Shown in pieces: positions 44,185 to 51,852 of a stretch of DNA of 64,000 nucleotides; position 1 is the stretch's first letter; each line of letters starts with the position of its first letter. Made by a program: the position numbers and the translations under genes. The notes under the pieces were generated by a model, which was not told the DNA's origin, made no database searches, and saw only the letters and a program-made list of their open reading frames with translations. The stretch lies in assembly GCA_020073005.1 (NCBI GenBank), contig JAIQFX010000012.1, forward strand, positions 36,476 through 100,475, in the 5' to 3' direction. The DNA is from Terriglobia bacterium. GTDB taxonomy: Bacteria; Acidobacteriota; Vicinamibacteria; Vicinamibacterales; CAVVIG01.

Positions 44185-45048
44185 GTGGCGCCAGAGGCCG
44201 CCACCAAGGCGATCCTGTATGCCGCGCTGCTCCCGACCGTGGGAGCCGGCGCGGCGTTTTTGCTTCTGGTGCCGCGCGCGGCCATGGAGACTGGCGCCGC
44301 GCAGAGCGCAACGCCGAAATCTCTGGCTCTCGTGGAACAACGGCTTCGCCGCGTCGGCGCGATCGCGGCGCTGTGCGTCGTCGTCGCGCTCGCGCTGCGC
44401 GCCTGGGCGCAGACGGACGCGGCGTTCGGACTCGCGAGTTCGTTCTCGCCGGATTCTCTTCAGACGATCCTGACCAGCCGCTGGGGACTGCGCTGGCACT
44501 GGCAGCTGCTGGCGGCGGTCGCGTGCACGATCGCGTACGCGTGCGCGGGCGGCGGACGGCGTTGGGCCTGGGCCGCCGCCGCGACGACGAGCGTCGCGCT
44601 GTGCGTGTCGCTGACGCTGACCGGTCACGCCTCCGGCGATCCGGCGCGCATGGCCGTCCATGCGGCGCACCTCGTCGGCGGGGGACTCTGGATCGGCGCG
44701 CTCACGTCGCTCGTCCTGGTGTCGCCATCGATCGACGCGAGGACGCGCGTCGCGCTGTTCCACGCGTTCTCGCCGTTCGCGCTCGCCGGCGCGTGCATCG
44801 CCGCCGGGGCAGGCGCCGCGGCCGCGCTCTTCTACGTCGGCGCGGTCGAGAATCTGTGGCTGACGGCGTACGGCCGCGCGCTGGCCGTGAAGGTCGCGTT
44901 CGTCGCCGGCGTCGCGGTCTGCGGGTACCTCAACTGGCGCCGCGCGCGGGAAGGCGCAGCGCCGGGCCGTCCCGTCGCCGTCGAACTGACGCTCGCCGCC
45001 GCGGTCGTCATCGTGACGGGAATTCTGACCGAGCTCGCGCATCCGTAG
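44185..45048 (+). CDS. copD: CopD family copper resistance membrane protein
   Basis: A 287-residue polytopic inner-membrane protein with about seven to eight transmembrane segments. CopD marks are the histidine-bearing helices LTGHASGDPARMAVHAAHLVGGGLWIGAL, the YGRALAVKVAFVAGVAVCGYLNWRR helix and the C-terminal ELAHP. CopD imports or relays copper delivered by periplasmic CopC (38830-39228). Here copC and copD are separated by four genes instead of being adjacent. The GTG at 44185 lies six bases after the MBL gene stop, so the two are co-transcribed. Confidence 0.9.
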   Translation: MAPEAATKAILYAALLPTVGAGAAFLLLVPRAAMETGAAQSATPKSLALVEQRLRRVGAIAALCVVVALALRAWAQTDAAFGLASSFSPDSLQTILTSRWGLRWHWQLLAAVACTIAYACAGGGRRWAWAAAATTSVALCVSLTLTGHASGDPARMAVHAAHLVGGGLWIGALTSLVLVSPSIDARTRVALFHAFSPFALAGACIAAGAGAAAALFYVGAVENLWLTAYGRALAVKVAFVAGVAVCGYLNWRRAREGAAPGRPVAVELTLAAAVVIVTGILTELAHP

Positions 45049-45077
45049 CCACGCCCTTCCTGCCCTTCCAGCGTCTC

Positions 45078-45107
45078 TTGACTTGTAACAAACATTACAT
45101 GTATACG
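45078..45107 (+). promoter_or_regulatory. chrB promoter with inverted repeat in the spacer; probable leaderless start
   Basis: TTGACT (45078-45083) is followed after 17-18 bases by GTATAC/TATACG (45101-45107). The spacer contains TGTAA-N6-TTACA (45084-45099), a perfect dyad as expected for a MerR-like or repressor site. The predicted transcription start (about 45113-45116) coincides with the chrB ATG at 45116, and no ribosome-binding site exists, so the mRNA is probably leaderless. Confidence 0.5.
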
Positions 45108-45115
45108 TAACATCC

Positions 45116-46138
45116 ATGTCATCACAAGGAGCGTCCCCGCGCTGGCTCCTGTTCGCGTTCCAGCTGCCGACGCATCCGTCGAACGCGCGCGTGAAGACCT
45201 GGAGGCGCCTGCAGCAGATCGGCGCCGTGCCGACGCGGAACGCCGTCTACGTCCTGCCGAACACGGATCAGTGCCGCGAGGACTTCGCATGGCTGCGGGC
45301 CGAGATCGGCACGATGGGCGGCGCGGCCACGGTGTTCGCCGCGGACGCGCTGGACCGGGAGGGAGAGGAGGACATCGTGACCACGTTCCAGCAGGCGCGC
45401 GACGCCGACTATCGCGCGCTCACGCGCGACGCCGATCGGCTTCTCGCGTCCGCGAAGGGGAAGGCGGGCCGCGCGGCGCGGACCACGCTGCCGCGCAGCA
45501 TTCGCGCGCTGCGCGAGCGGTTCGCTCAGATCGAGCGCATCGACTTTCATCAGGCCGGCACGCGCCAGCACGCGGCCGAGTCTCTGGCCGCGCTCGAACA
45601 TCTCGCCGCGCGCGCGAGGCCGCGGCCGCCATCAGGCGACGCGCCAGTCCGCGCCATCAAGAGCGTTCGCGGCCGCCGCTGGGCGACACGGCCCAGGCCC
45701 GGCATCGATCGCATGGCGTCGGCGTGGCTCATCCGCCGCTTCATCGATCCCCGGGCGAAGTTCGCGTTCGTCGACCGTCCGTCGAAGGCGGACGTGCCGT
45801 TCGACATGTACAGCGGCGAGTTCAGCCATCACGGCGGCCTCTGCACGTTCGAAGTCCTCTGCGAGCGGTTCGGGATCGCGGATCCCGCCGTCACGCGCAT
45901 CGCGCACATCGTCCACGATCTGGATTTGAAGGAGATGAAGTACGCGTCACCGGACGCGCCGGCCGTCGGGCGCATGGTCGAGGGACTGCGGGCCGTGCAC
46001 GCGGACGATCACGCGTTGCTCGAACAGGGGATCGGGATGTTCGAGGCGCTCGCGAGGTCATTCGAGGGAATTGACGAAAAGGAACCACGGAGGACACGGA
46101 GGACACGGAGGAAGAATCCTGGAAGGAACGGATCATGA
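45116..46138 (+). CDS. chrB: Chromate resistance protein ChrB domain protein
   Basis: A 340-residue protein with the N-terminal ChrB domain (WLLFAFQLPTHPSNARVKTW, IGAVPTRNAVYVLPN) and the C-terminal ChrB_C domain (RRWATRPRPGIDRMASAWLIRRFID, FDMYSGEFSHHGGLCTFEVL, HIVHDLDLKE). ChrB is reported as a chromate-sensing regulator or accessory of the ChrA efflux pump; no chrA is in this window. The final ~20 residues (EPRRTRRTRRKNPG) are encoded by the CACGGAGGACACGGAGG repeat at 46085-46111 and look like an acquired tail. The stop overlaps the next start (ATGA). Confidence 0.9.
   Translation: MSSQGASPRWLLFAFQLPTHPSNARVKTWRRLQQIGAVPTRNAVYVLPNTDQCREDFAWLRAEIGTMGGAATVFAADALDREGEEDIVTTFQQARDADYRALTRDADRLLASAKGKAGRAARTTLPRSIRALRERFAQIERIDFHQAGTRQHAAESLAALEHLAARARPRPPSGDAPVRAIKSVRGRRWATRPRPGIDRMASAWLIRRFIDPRAKFAFVDRPSKADVPFDMYSGEFSHHGGLCTFEVLCERFGIADPAVTRIAHIVHDLDLKEMKYASPDAPAVGRMVEGLRAVHADDHALLEQGIGMFEALARSFEGIDEKEPRRTRRTRRKNPGRNGS
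46085..46111 (+). repeat. CCACGGAGGACACGGAGG tandem repeat, copy 2
   Basis: Three GGA-CAC-GGA units lie in frame within the 3' end of chrB, encoding P-R-R-T-R-R-T-R-R. Relatives are at 32594-32611 and around 61577-61672. Confidence 0.7.
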
Positions 46139-47280
46139 TTGCCGCCGCGTTCGCGTTGCTCGCAGCGTTGTTCGGCGCGCAGCCGGCGCAGTCGCCGCCG
46201 TCGGCGTACGTTGGATCAGCCGCGTGCGCGCGGTGTCACTCGCCGATCTACGAACGCTGGAAGGTCACGCGCATGGCCAACGTCGTGCGGGATCCGAAGG
46301 CGCATCCCGACGCGTTCATCCCGGATTTCTCGAAGCCGGATCCACTGCTGACCTTCACGAAGGATCAGGTCGCGTTCGTGTACGGCAGCAAATGGAAGCA
46401 GCGGTATTTCGCGAAGAACGGCGATGACTACGTGCCGCTGCCGGCGACGTGGGACATCACCGCGCGGGTCTGGCGCCCGTACGCCGCGCACGGGCCGACG
46501 AGCCAGGCGTGCGACGGCTGTCATTCGGTGAACTACGACGTCGAGACGAAGACGGTTACCGAATGGAACGTCGGTTGCGAGCGCTGTCACGGCCCCGGCC
46601 GCGCTCACGTCGCCGCGCCGTCGCGCGCGAACATCGTCAATCCCGCGCGTCTCGATCCCGTGCGCGCCAACGACGCGTGCATTCAGTGCCACTCGGAAGG
46701 GCAGCCGCTGGCGGCGCCGGACGGCCGGACATTCGACTGGCCGGTCGGATTCCGGATGGGCCTCAACCTGCCCGATTTCTGGCGGCTCGAGACGAACACG
46801 CTCGGCGCGCAAGACGTGTTGCATTTTCCCGAGGGCACCGGGCGCGAGAACCGGATGCAGGGGAACGACTTCGTGCAGAGCGTGATGTACACGCGCGGTG
46901 TGACGTGCTTCAGCTGTCACGATCCGCACGGATCGGGCAATCAGTCCGAGCTGGTGAAGTCGACACGGCTCGTCTGCCTGACGTGTCACGGACCGAAGTC
47001 GTCGAACGGCCCGCACACGCCGACGATCGAAGCGCATACACATCATGCGGCCGGATCGCCGGGCAGCGAGTGCATCAACTGCCACATGCCGGCGATTCAA
47101 ACGGTCATCGCCGACGCGAAGGTCCGCAGCCACACGTTCAAGTTCATCCCGCCGTCGGACACCGACGCGCTGAAGGTGCCGAATCCCTGCACGACCTGTC
47201 ACACCGACAAGTCGACCGCGTGGGCGACGGCCGCGCTGCGCACCTGGCCCGAGTTCTCGCCGTGGAGAGTGGCCCGGTAG
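46135..47280 (+). CDS. Octaheme c-type cytochrome (multiheme, cytochrome c554/NapC-like type)
   Basis: A 381-residue periplasmic protein with a short signal (MIAAAFALLAALFGAQPAQS) and eight CxxCH heme sites: Cys31 (CARCH), 126 (CDGCH), 148 (CERCH), 182 (CIQCH), 258 (CFSCH), 281 (CLTCH), 313 (CINCH) and 352 (CTTCH). HDPHG and HHAAGSPGSECINCHMP are typical of the cytochrome c554 / doubled-CXXCH groups. It is an electron-transfer or reductase protein with unknown partner. The ATG overlaps the chrB stop by four bases, so the two are co-translated. A role in metal or oxyanion reduction is an inference from context only. Confidence 0.9.
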   Translation: MIAAAFALLAALFGAQPAQSPPSAYVGSAACARCHSPIYERWKVTRMANVVRDPKAHPDAFIPDFSKPDPLLTFTKDQVAFVYGSKWKQRYFAKNGDDYVPLPATWDITARVWRPYAAHGPTSQACDGCHSVNYDVETKTVTEWNVGCERCHGPGRAHVAAPSRANIVNPARLDPVRANDACIQCHSEGQPLAAPDGRTFDWPVGFRMGLNLPDFWRLETNTLGAQDVLHFPEGTGRENRMQGNDFVQSVMYTRGVTCFSCHDPHGSGNQSELVKSTRLVCLTCHGPKSSNGPHTPTIEAHTHHAAGSPGSECINCHMPAIQTVIADAKVRSHTFKFIPPSDTDALKVPNPCTTCHTDKSTAWATAALRTWPEFSPWRVAR

Positions 47281-47293
47281 TACACTGCGCGCC

Positions 47294-48385
47294 ATGCGCA
47301 TCACATCATCCGGACGCTTCGGTCTTGCCCTTCTCTTACCGATTGCCTTGACCGCCGCGTTCGCCTGCTCGAATCCGCCGCCGGCCGAGAAGCCCGCGGC
47401 CGCGCCAGCGCCGCCTCCGCCACCGGCGATGCCGGCCGTCGGCATATACGTCACGAACGAATCGTCCGGCGATTTGTCGGTCATCGACGCGGCGACTCTG
47501 ACACCGGTGACAACCATCAAGCTCGGCAAGCGTCCGCGCGGAATCGCGGCGAGCCCGGACGGCACGCGGCTCTACGTCGCGCTCAGCGGATCGCCGAACG
47601 CCGGCCCCGGCGTCGACGAGAAGACGCTGCCGCCGCCCGACCGCACGGCCGACGGCATCGGCGTCGTTGACCTCAAGGAAGGGAAGCTGCTCAAGGTGAT
47701 GACGAGCGGTCCGGATCCCGAGCAGGTCGCGGTCAGCAAGGACGGGACCAAGGTGTTCGTCGCGAACGAAGACGCGGGGAAGCTGAGCGTCGTGGACGTC
47801 GCGACCGGACAGATTGTCGAGAGCTTCAAGATCGGCGACGAACCGGAAGGCGTGACGGTCGAGCCGTCGGGCACTCGCGTGTGGGTCACGTCGGAAGAAG
47901 ACGGCGCCGTCTACGTGATCGATCTCGACGCGCACAAGGTCGTGAAATCCGTGAAGACCGGGCCGCGGCCCCGCTCGATCGCGTTCACGCCCGACGGCGC
48001 GCATGCCTATGTGCCCGCCGAGAACGGCGCGTCGCTGACGCTGATCGACGTCAAGAAGCTGAGCGTGCTGAAGACGATCAACCTCGGCGAGGGCATGCGG
48101 CCGATGGGCACGGTCATGGCCCCGGATGGCGGACGCCTGTATGTGTCGACGGGCCGGAGCAAGATGGTGCTGGCCCTCGACACGAAGACGAACAAGGTCG
48201 TCGCCTCGAAGGAAGCGGGGCCGCGGCCGTGGGGGATTGCGCTCTCGGCCGATGCCAAAACGATCTACACGGCGAATGGTCCGTCCAATGACGTTTCGGT
48301 CCTCGACATCGTCACCGGCGATCTGACGAAGAAGATCCCCGTCGGCCGCGGGCCCTGGGGGGTTGCGGTCGTCAGGAGTCGGTAG
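47294..48385 (+). CDS. YVTN-type beta-propeller lipoprotein
   Basis: A 363-residue exported protein. The N-terminal signal ends at FAC (about Cys25) followed by a proline-rich tether (PPPAEKPAAAPAPPPPP), so lipid anchoring is likely although the lipobox is imperfect. Seven or so YVTN blades follow (IYVTNESSGDLSVIDAATL, PRGIAASPDGTRLYVAL, VFVANEDAGKLSVVDVATG, IYTANGPSNDVSVLDIVTG). Such propellers often accompany cytochromes and bind partners in the periplasm. It lies 13 bases after the octaheme cytochrome gene and is probably in the same operon. Confidence 0.92.
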   Translation: MRITSSGRFGLALLLPIALTAAFACSNPPPAEKPAAAPAPPPPPAMPAVGIYVTNESSGDLSVIDAATLTPVTTIKLGKRPRGIAASPDGTRLYVALSGSPNAGPGVDEKTLPPPDRTADGIGVVDLKEGKLLKVMTSGPDPEQVAVSKDGTKVFVANEDAGKLSVVDVATGQIVESFKIGDEPEGVTVEPSGTRVWVTSEEDGAVYVIDLDAHKVVKSVKTGPRPRSIAFTPDGAHAYVPAENGASLTLIDVKKLSVLKTINLGEGMRPMGTVMAPDGGRLYVSTGRSKMVLALDTKTNKVVASKEAGPRPWGIALSADAKTIYTANGPSNDVSVLDIVTGDLTKKIPVGRGPWGVAVVRSR

Positions 48386-48480
48386 TCCGGGAGTCAGTAG
48401 TCGGGAGTCAGTAGTCGTTAGTCGTTGGTCGTTAGTCGTTGGTCGTTAGTCGTTGGTCGTTAGTCGTTGGTCGTTGGTCG
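48386..48480. repeat. GTCGTTAGTCGTTG tandem repeat
   Basis: GGGAGTCAGTAGTC twice, then about five GTCGTTAGTCGTTG-type 14-bp units. It starts right after the propeller stop and contains the TAA stop (48460-48462) and last six or so codons of the convergent permease. There are no spacers, so it is not a CRISPR array. Confidence 0.75.
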
Positions 48481-49500
48481 CTGTGAAGATGTCGGCCAGC
48501 CGAACTTGAAGAAGTACGCGCCGGCGGCGACGAGCAGCGCGCCGATCCACATGCGACTCGCGAGCAGGACCGCGCCGACGAGCACGACGGCGACGCCTGC
48601 GGCGTGACGCCCGCGCATCAGGCGCGCGAGCGAGCCGCGTCCGAGCGCGCTGGCGATCAACGTCACGAAAAACGCCAGGCTCGCGCCGAGGACGACGGCC
48701 GCGCCGGTCGGCACGAGAAACCGGTTCGACACGATCAGTCCGCCCGCGCCGGCGACGAACGCCACCGCCACGCTCCAGACGAGATACCCGCGCGCGCTGC
48801 GCGCGACATTGCGCGACGCCGCGGCCGGCACGACGACGAGCGCCTCGACGAGGAGCGCGCCGATGATCTTCAGGCTGACGACAATCGACAGCGCGAGCAG
48901 GAACGCGAAGAAGTAGTCGAGGAACCGCGAGTCCGATCCCTCGACGCCCGCGAGCGGCGGGCTCAGGCTGTCGAGCAGCAGATGGTTGTACTCGCGCGCG
49001 AGCAGCGCCATCACGACGACGCCGACCGCGAGCAGCAGCAATAGATCGCTGTCGGTCACGGTCAGCAGGCTGCCGAAGAGGATCGCTTCGACCTGATGCA
49101 CGTTGAACTGCCGCGTGACGGCGACGAGCAGCACGAGTCCGAGGCCGAGCGACAGCGCGAGAAAGACACCGATGAGTGTGTCGGGCGGCAGCGACGACCG
49201 CCGTTTGACGTACACCATGCCGAGCGTCGCGAGCAGGCAGAAGCCGAACATGCCGGCGTACGGCGAGTTCAGCGGCTCGCCGATCAAGAGTCCGAGCGAC
49301 ACGCCGGTCAGGGCGGCTTGTCCGAGCGCCGCGCTGAAGAACGCCATGCGTCGCGCGACCACGAGGTGGCTCAGGCCGCCGAGCATCGGCGTCAGCAGCA
49401 GGACGCACAGGAAGCCGCGGACGAGAAACGGATACTGGAAGTCGGCGGGCAGAACGCCGCTGTGCGCCAGACTGGTTACCCACGCGTAGAACGGCGTCAT
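48460..49500 (-). CDS. Metal ABC transporter permease (Zn/Mn ZnuB type), system A
   Basis: A 346-residue inner-membrane permease of the ABC-3 family with eight to nine transmembrane helices (GLSHLVVARRMAFFSAALGQAALTGVSLG, FNVHQVEAILFGSLL, LKIIGALLVEALVVVPAAASRNVARS). It carries zinc or manganese across the membrane with the ATPase encoded just upstream. Its ATG overlaps that gene's stop by four bases. The C-terminal SSQRPTTND is encoded by the tandem repeat at 48463-48480 and is unlikely to be ancestral. It is longer than the system B permease (256 residues). Confidence 0.92.
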   Translation of the reverse strand: MTPFYAWVTSLAHSGVLPADFQYPFLVRGFLCVLLLTPMLGGLSHLVVARRMAFFSAALGQAALTGVSLGLLIGEPLNSPYAGMFGFCLLATLGMVYVKRRSSLPPDTLIGVFLALSLGLGLVLLVAVTRQFNVHQVEAILFGSLLTVTDSDLLLLLAVGVVVMALLAREYNHLLLDSLSPPLAGVEGSDSRFLDYFFAFLLALSIVVSLKIIGALLVEALVVVPAAASRNVARSARGYLVWSVAVAFVAGAGGLIVSNRFLVPTGAAVVLGASLAFFVTLIASALGRGSLARLMRGRHAAGVAVVLVGAVLLASRMWIGALLVAAGAYFFKFGWPTSSQRPTTND

Positions 49501-50204
49501 GCGAGCGCGTCCGCCGGTGCGCCGTCGGCCACGACGCGCGTATCCAGGACCGTCACACGATCGCCGTGGCGTTTCACGCGCTCGTGATCGTGCGACACCA
49601 TGAGCACGGTGACATCGTCTCGATCGCGTGCCGCCAGCAGGACGTCTTCGAGCCATTGGCTCGCGGTCTGATCGAGTCCGGTTGCCGGCTCGTCGAGGAT
49701 CAGCAGCTCTGGCAGCGGATCGAGCGCGTGCGCGAGCAGCACGCGTCGCAGCTCGCCGCCCGAGAGCACGGACAGTTGACGCTGTTCGAATCCCGCGAGG
49801 CCGACGCCAACGAGCATCGCGCCGATGCGCCGCCTGGCGTCGTGGCCGACGCCGAAGCAGACGGGACGGCGCTGGCGCGTGAGCGCGAGGAAATCGGCGA
49901 CCGTGACCGGCAGCGTGCGGTCGACCGCGAAGCTTTGCGGCACGTAGCCGATGCGGCCGTTGCGCCGCCAGTGCGCGAGGATGCGGCCTTCGAATCGGAT
50001 CTGCCCGAGGATCGCGTTGACGAGCGTGCTCTTGCCGGCGCCGTTCGGTCCGACGATCGCGTGCAGCGTCCCGCGCGCGATCGAAAGCGAGACGTCGGAG
50101 AGCAGCGTCTGGCCGTCGATCCGGACCGTGAGGTTCGAGACGTCGAGAATTGATGACGACGTCGACGGCGTCGGCGTCGTGGAAAAAGTCGCGACGGCGC
50201 TCAT
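49497..50204 (-). CDS. Metal ABC transporter ATP-binding protein, system A
   Basis: A 235-residue ABC ATPase. Walker A is GPNGAGKST, the signature is LSGGELRRVLLAHAL, Walker B is LLILDEP, and the H-loop is MVSHDHER. The Q-loop region (IGYVPQSFAVDRTLPVTVADF) is characteristic of the zinc/manganese uptake group. It overlaps both neighbours by four bases, so permease A, this ATPase and the binding protein are tightly coupled. The N-terminus has a Ser/Thr-rich extension (VATFSTTPTPSTSSS). Confidence 0.93.
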   Translation of the reverse strand: MSAVATFSTTPTPSTSSSILDVSNLTVRIDGQTLLSDVSLSIARGTLHAIVGPNGAGKSTLVNAILGQIRFEGRILAHWRRNGRIGYVPQSFAVDRTLPVTVADFLALTRQRRPVCFGVGHDARRRIGAMLVGVGLAGFEQRQLSVLSGGELRRVLLAHALDPLPELLILDEPATGLDQTASQWLEDVLLAARDRDDVTVLMVSHDHERVKRHGDRVTVLDTRVVADGAPADALA

Positions 50205-51112
50205 CCCTCGTTGACCAGCGCCCGGATCATCGTGTCCACGTTCCGCTGCATCTCTTTCTCGAACTTGTCCGGCGTGTACGCGCCCGACGCGATGTGCGTG
50301 ATCGTGTAGACCTTCACGCCGGCTTCGTCCCGCAGCACCTTGAGCAGCGCGGGCGGAAACGTGTCCTCGCTGAAGACGACGCGAATCTTCTCGCGCTTGA
50401 GGAGCGCGACCATGTCCTTCAGCTCGCCGGCCGACGGCGTCAGGCCGTGCTGCGGCTGGACGACGCCGGCGATTTCGAGGCCGAATTCCTGCAGCAGATA
50501 ACCGTAACCGTCATGCACCGTGACGACGCGGTTGATCTTCGCGTCGGCGAGCGCCGTGGCGGCGCGCGCCTTGATCTGCCGCAGCCGTCGCGCGTAGTCG
50601 GCGGCGTTGGCCTGCAGCGCGGACGCGTCCGACGGCCGGAGCGCCGCGATCGCCTTCTGAATCGCGTAAGTCTGCTGAATCGCGTTCGTGAACGAGATGA
50701 ACGTGTGCGAGTTCACGCCGGATCCGTGAGCCGCGTGAATCTGAGGCGTCGACTCGTTGACGCGGATGATGACCAGCTTCTTGTTGCCGGACGCCTTGAT
50801 CATCGGGTTGATGAAGTCGTCGTGGCCGATGCCGTTGATGACGATCGCGTCGAGGTCCATCAGTTTCTTGATGTCCTCGGGCCGCGGCTGATAGTCGCCC
50901 GCGTCGATCTCGCCGGGCAGGATCGATCGCACTTCGTATCCGGGCAGCGTCCCGACGACGTTCGCCGTCCAGGAGTAATACGGATGCAGCGTGACGCCGA
51001 TCTTCAGCGTCGGCCGCGGCTGCGCCGACGCGGTCGCCGCGAAAAGCAGCGCCGCGACGATGAGCAGTCCGGTGGCGTCCGCCTTCAGGCGGACCAGCAG
51101 TCTGTGAATCAT
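50201..51112 (-). CDS. Metal ABC transporter substrate-binding protein (ZnuA type)
   Basis: A 303-residue periplasmic cluster A-I binding protein for zinc or manganese. Metal-ligand candidates are the histidine in TLHPYYSWTANVVG, GIGHDDFI, AAHGSGVNSHTFISF and the acidic SEDTFPPALL. The His-rich charged loop of many ZnuA proteins is absent. The first ~17 residues (MIHRLLVRLKADATG) are encoded across a palindromic repeat (51077-51094), ahead of the hydrophobic signal core LLIVAALLFAATASAQ. It is the only binding protein for two permease-ATPase pairs in this operon. Confidence 0.92.
   Translation of the reverse strand: MIHRLLVRLKADATGLLIVAALLFAATASAQPRPTLKIGVTLHPYYSWTANVVGTLPGYEVRSILPGEIDAGDYQPRPEDIKKLMDLDAIVINGIGHDDFINPMIKASGNKKLVIIRVNESTPQIHAAHGSGVNSHTFISFTNAIQQTYAIQKAIAALRPSDASALQANAADYARRLRQIKARAATALADAKINRVVTVHDGYGYLLQEFGLEIAGVVQPQHGLTPSAGELKDMVALLKREKIRVVFSEDTFPPALLKVLRDEAGVKVYTITHIASGAYTPDKFEKEMQRNVDTMIRALVNEG
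51077..51094. repeat. Short palindromic repeat (TTCA-loop family)
   Basis: GTCCGCCTTCAGGCGGAC forms an 8-bp stem. It lies inside the signal-peptide coding region of the metal-binding protein and encodes VRLKAD on the minus strand. Confidence 0.7.
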
Positions 51113-51789
51113 GGGGTTTTCACCGTGGGTGGCGGAACGTAGCCGATCGCGGGCGGATTCACGCGCAGCTGAATCCAGCCTTCAGCCTGCGGGACCTGGA
51201 CGAGCGCGGGCGACAGCTCGGCGCCGTCGGTGTGCGTCCACACCGAAACGTGCAGCATCATGCCGTGCGGCAGGCGGTGGTGCTCTTCGTCCTCGGGCGA
51301 CGGATCGGGCAGCGAGTCGGGCAGCGGCTCCTGGACGAGCAGCAACCACGCGGGGGCGCCCGTCACGCCCGGAATGCCGCGATAGTTGATGAACGCGCCG
51401 CGATGCGTGACGATCCAGCGGTACGCGGGGCCCTTCGCCGTCGGATCCTTCGCAAACGGCGGAATGCCCTGCTCGGCGAGCGCATCGGGCGACGGCCATC
51501 CGCCGGTGTCGCTGCGCACGCGCTCCGCTTCGAGCAGTCCTTCCTGCAGCTCACGAAACATCAGCTGCGCCGGCGACGCGGCGTCGCTGACGAGCGTCTG
51601 GTAGGGCAGCAGGCCGTTGGCGCGCGCGGGCTTGCCGTCCACGCTCCACGCGGTGTTGGCGAGATAGAAGCCGACGATCGCGACGATGACCACGGCCAGG
51701 CGCACGACGATTGTCGTTTCCTCGCGCAGCGACGGCGGGCGGATCTCGACGGTGCGGATTCCCGCGCCCTGTCCCGAGTCAACGGCCAT
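51109..51789 (-). CDS. Membrane-anchored protein of a zinc-uptake locus (DUF6162-like)
   Basis: A 226-residue protein with one N-terminal transmembrane segment (VVRLAVVIVAIVGFYLANTAWS) and a periplasmic domain (LMFRELQEGLLEAERVRSDTG, YRWIVTHRGAFINYRGIPG, LPHGMMLHVSVWTHTDG). It is reminiscent of uncharacterised proteins found in zinc ABC operons, but the family assignment is tentative. Its stop overlaps the binding protein's start by four bases. ATG 51789 has GGAG eleven bases upstream; GTG 51822 would add eleven residues with no ribosome-binding site. Perhaps it assists metal loading (inference). Confidence 0.65.
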   Translation of the reverse strand: MAVDSGQGAGIRTVEIRPPSLREETTIVVRLAVVIVAIVGFYLANTAWSVDGKPARANGLLPYQTLVSDAASPAQLMFRELQEGLLEAERVRSDTGGWPSPDALAEQGIPPFAKDPTAKGPAYRWIVTHRGAFINYRGIPGVTGAPAWLLLVQEPLPDSLPDPSPEDEEHHRLPHGMMLHVSVWTHTDGAELSPALVQVPQAEGWIQLRVNPPAIGYVPPPTVKTP

Positions 51790-51852
51790 CTGACGGGATT
51801 CTCCGTCACCGGGTTGTCGCACATCAAGTGGGGACGAAGAAGTCGTTTCGCG

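Noticed and set aside
48386..48480. CRISPR array
   Set aside because: Units are directly adjacent 14-bp repeats with no unique spacers and no cas genes.
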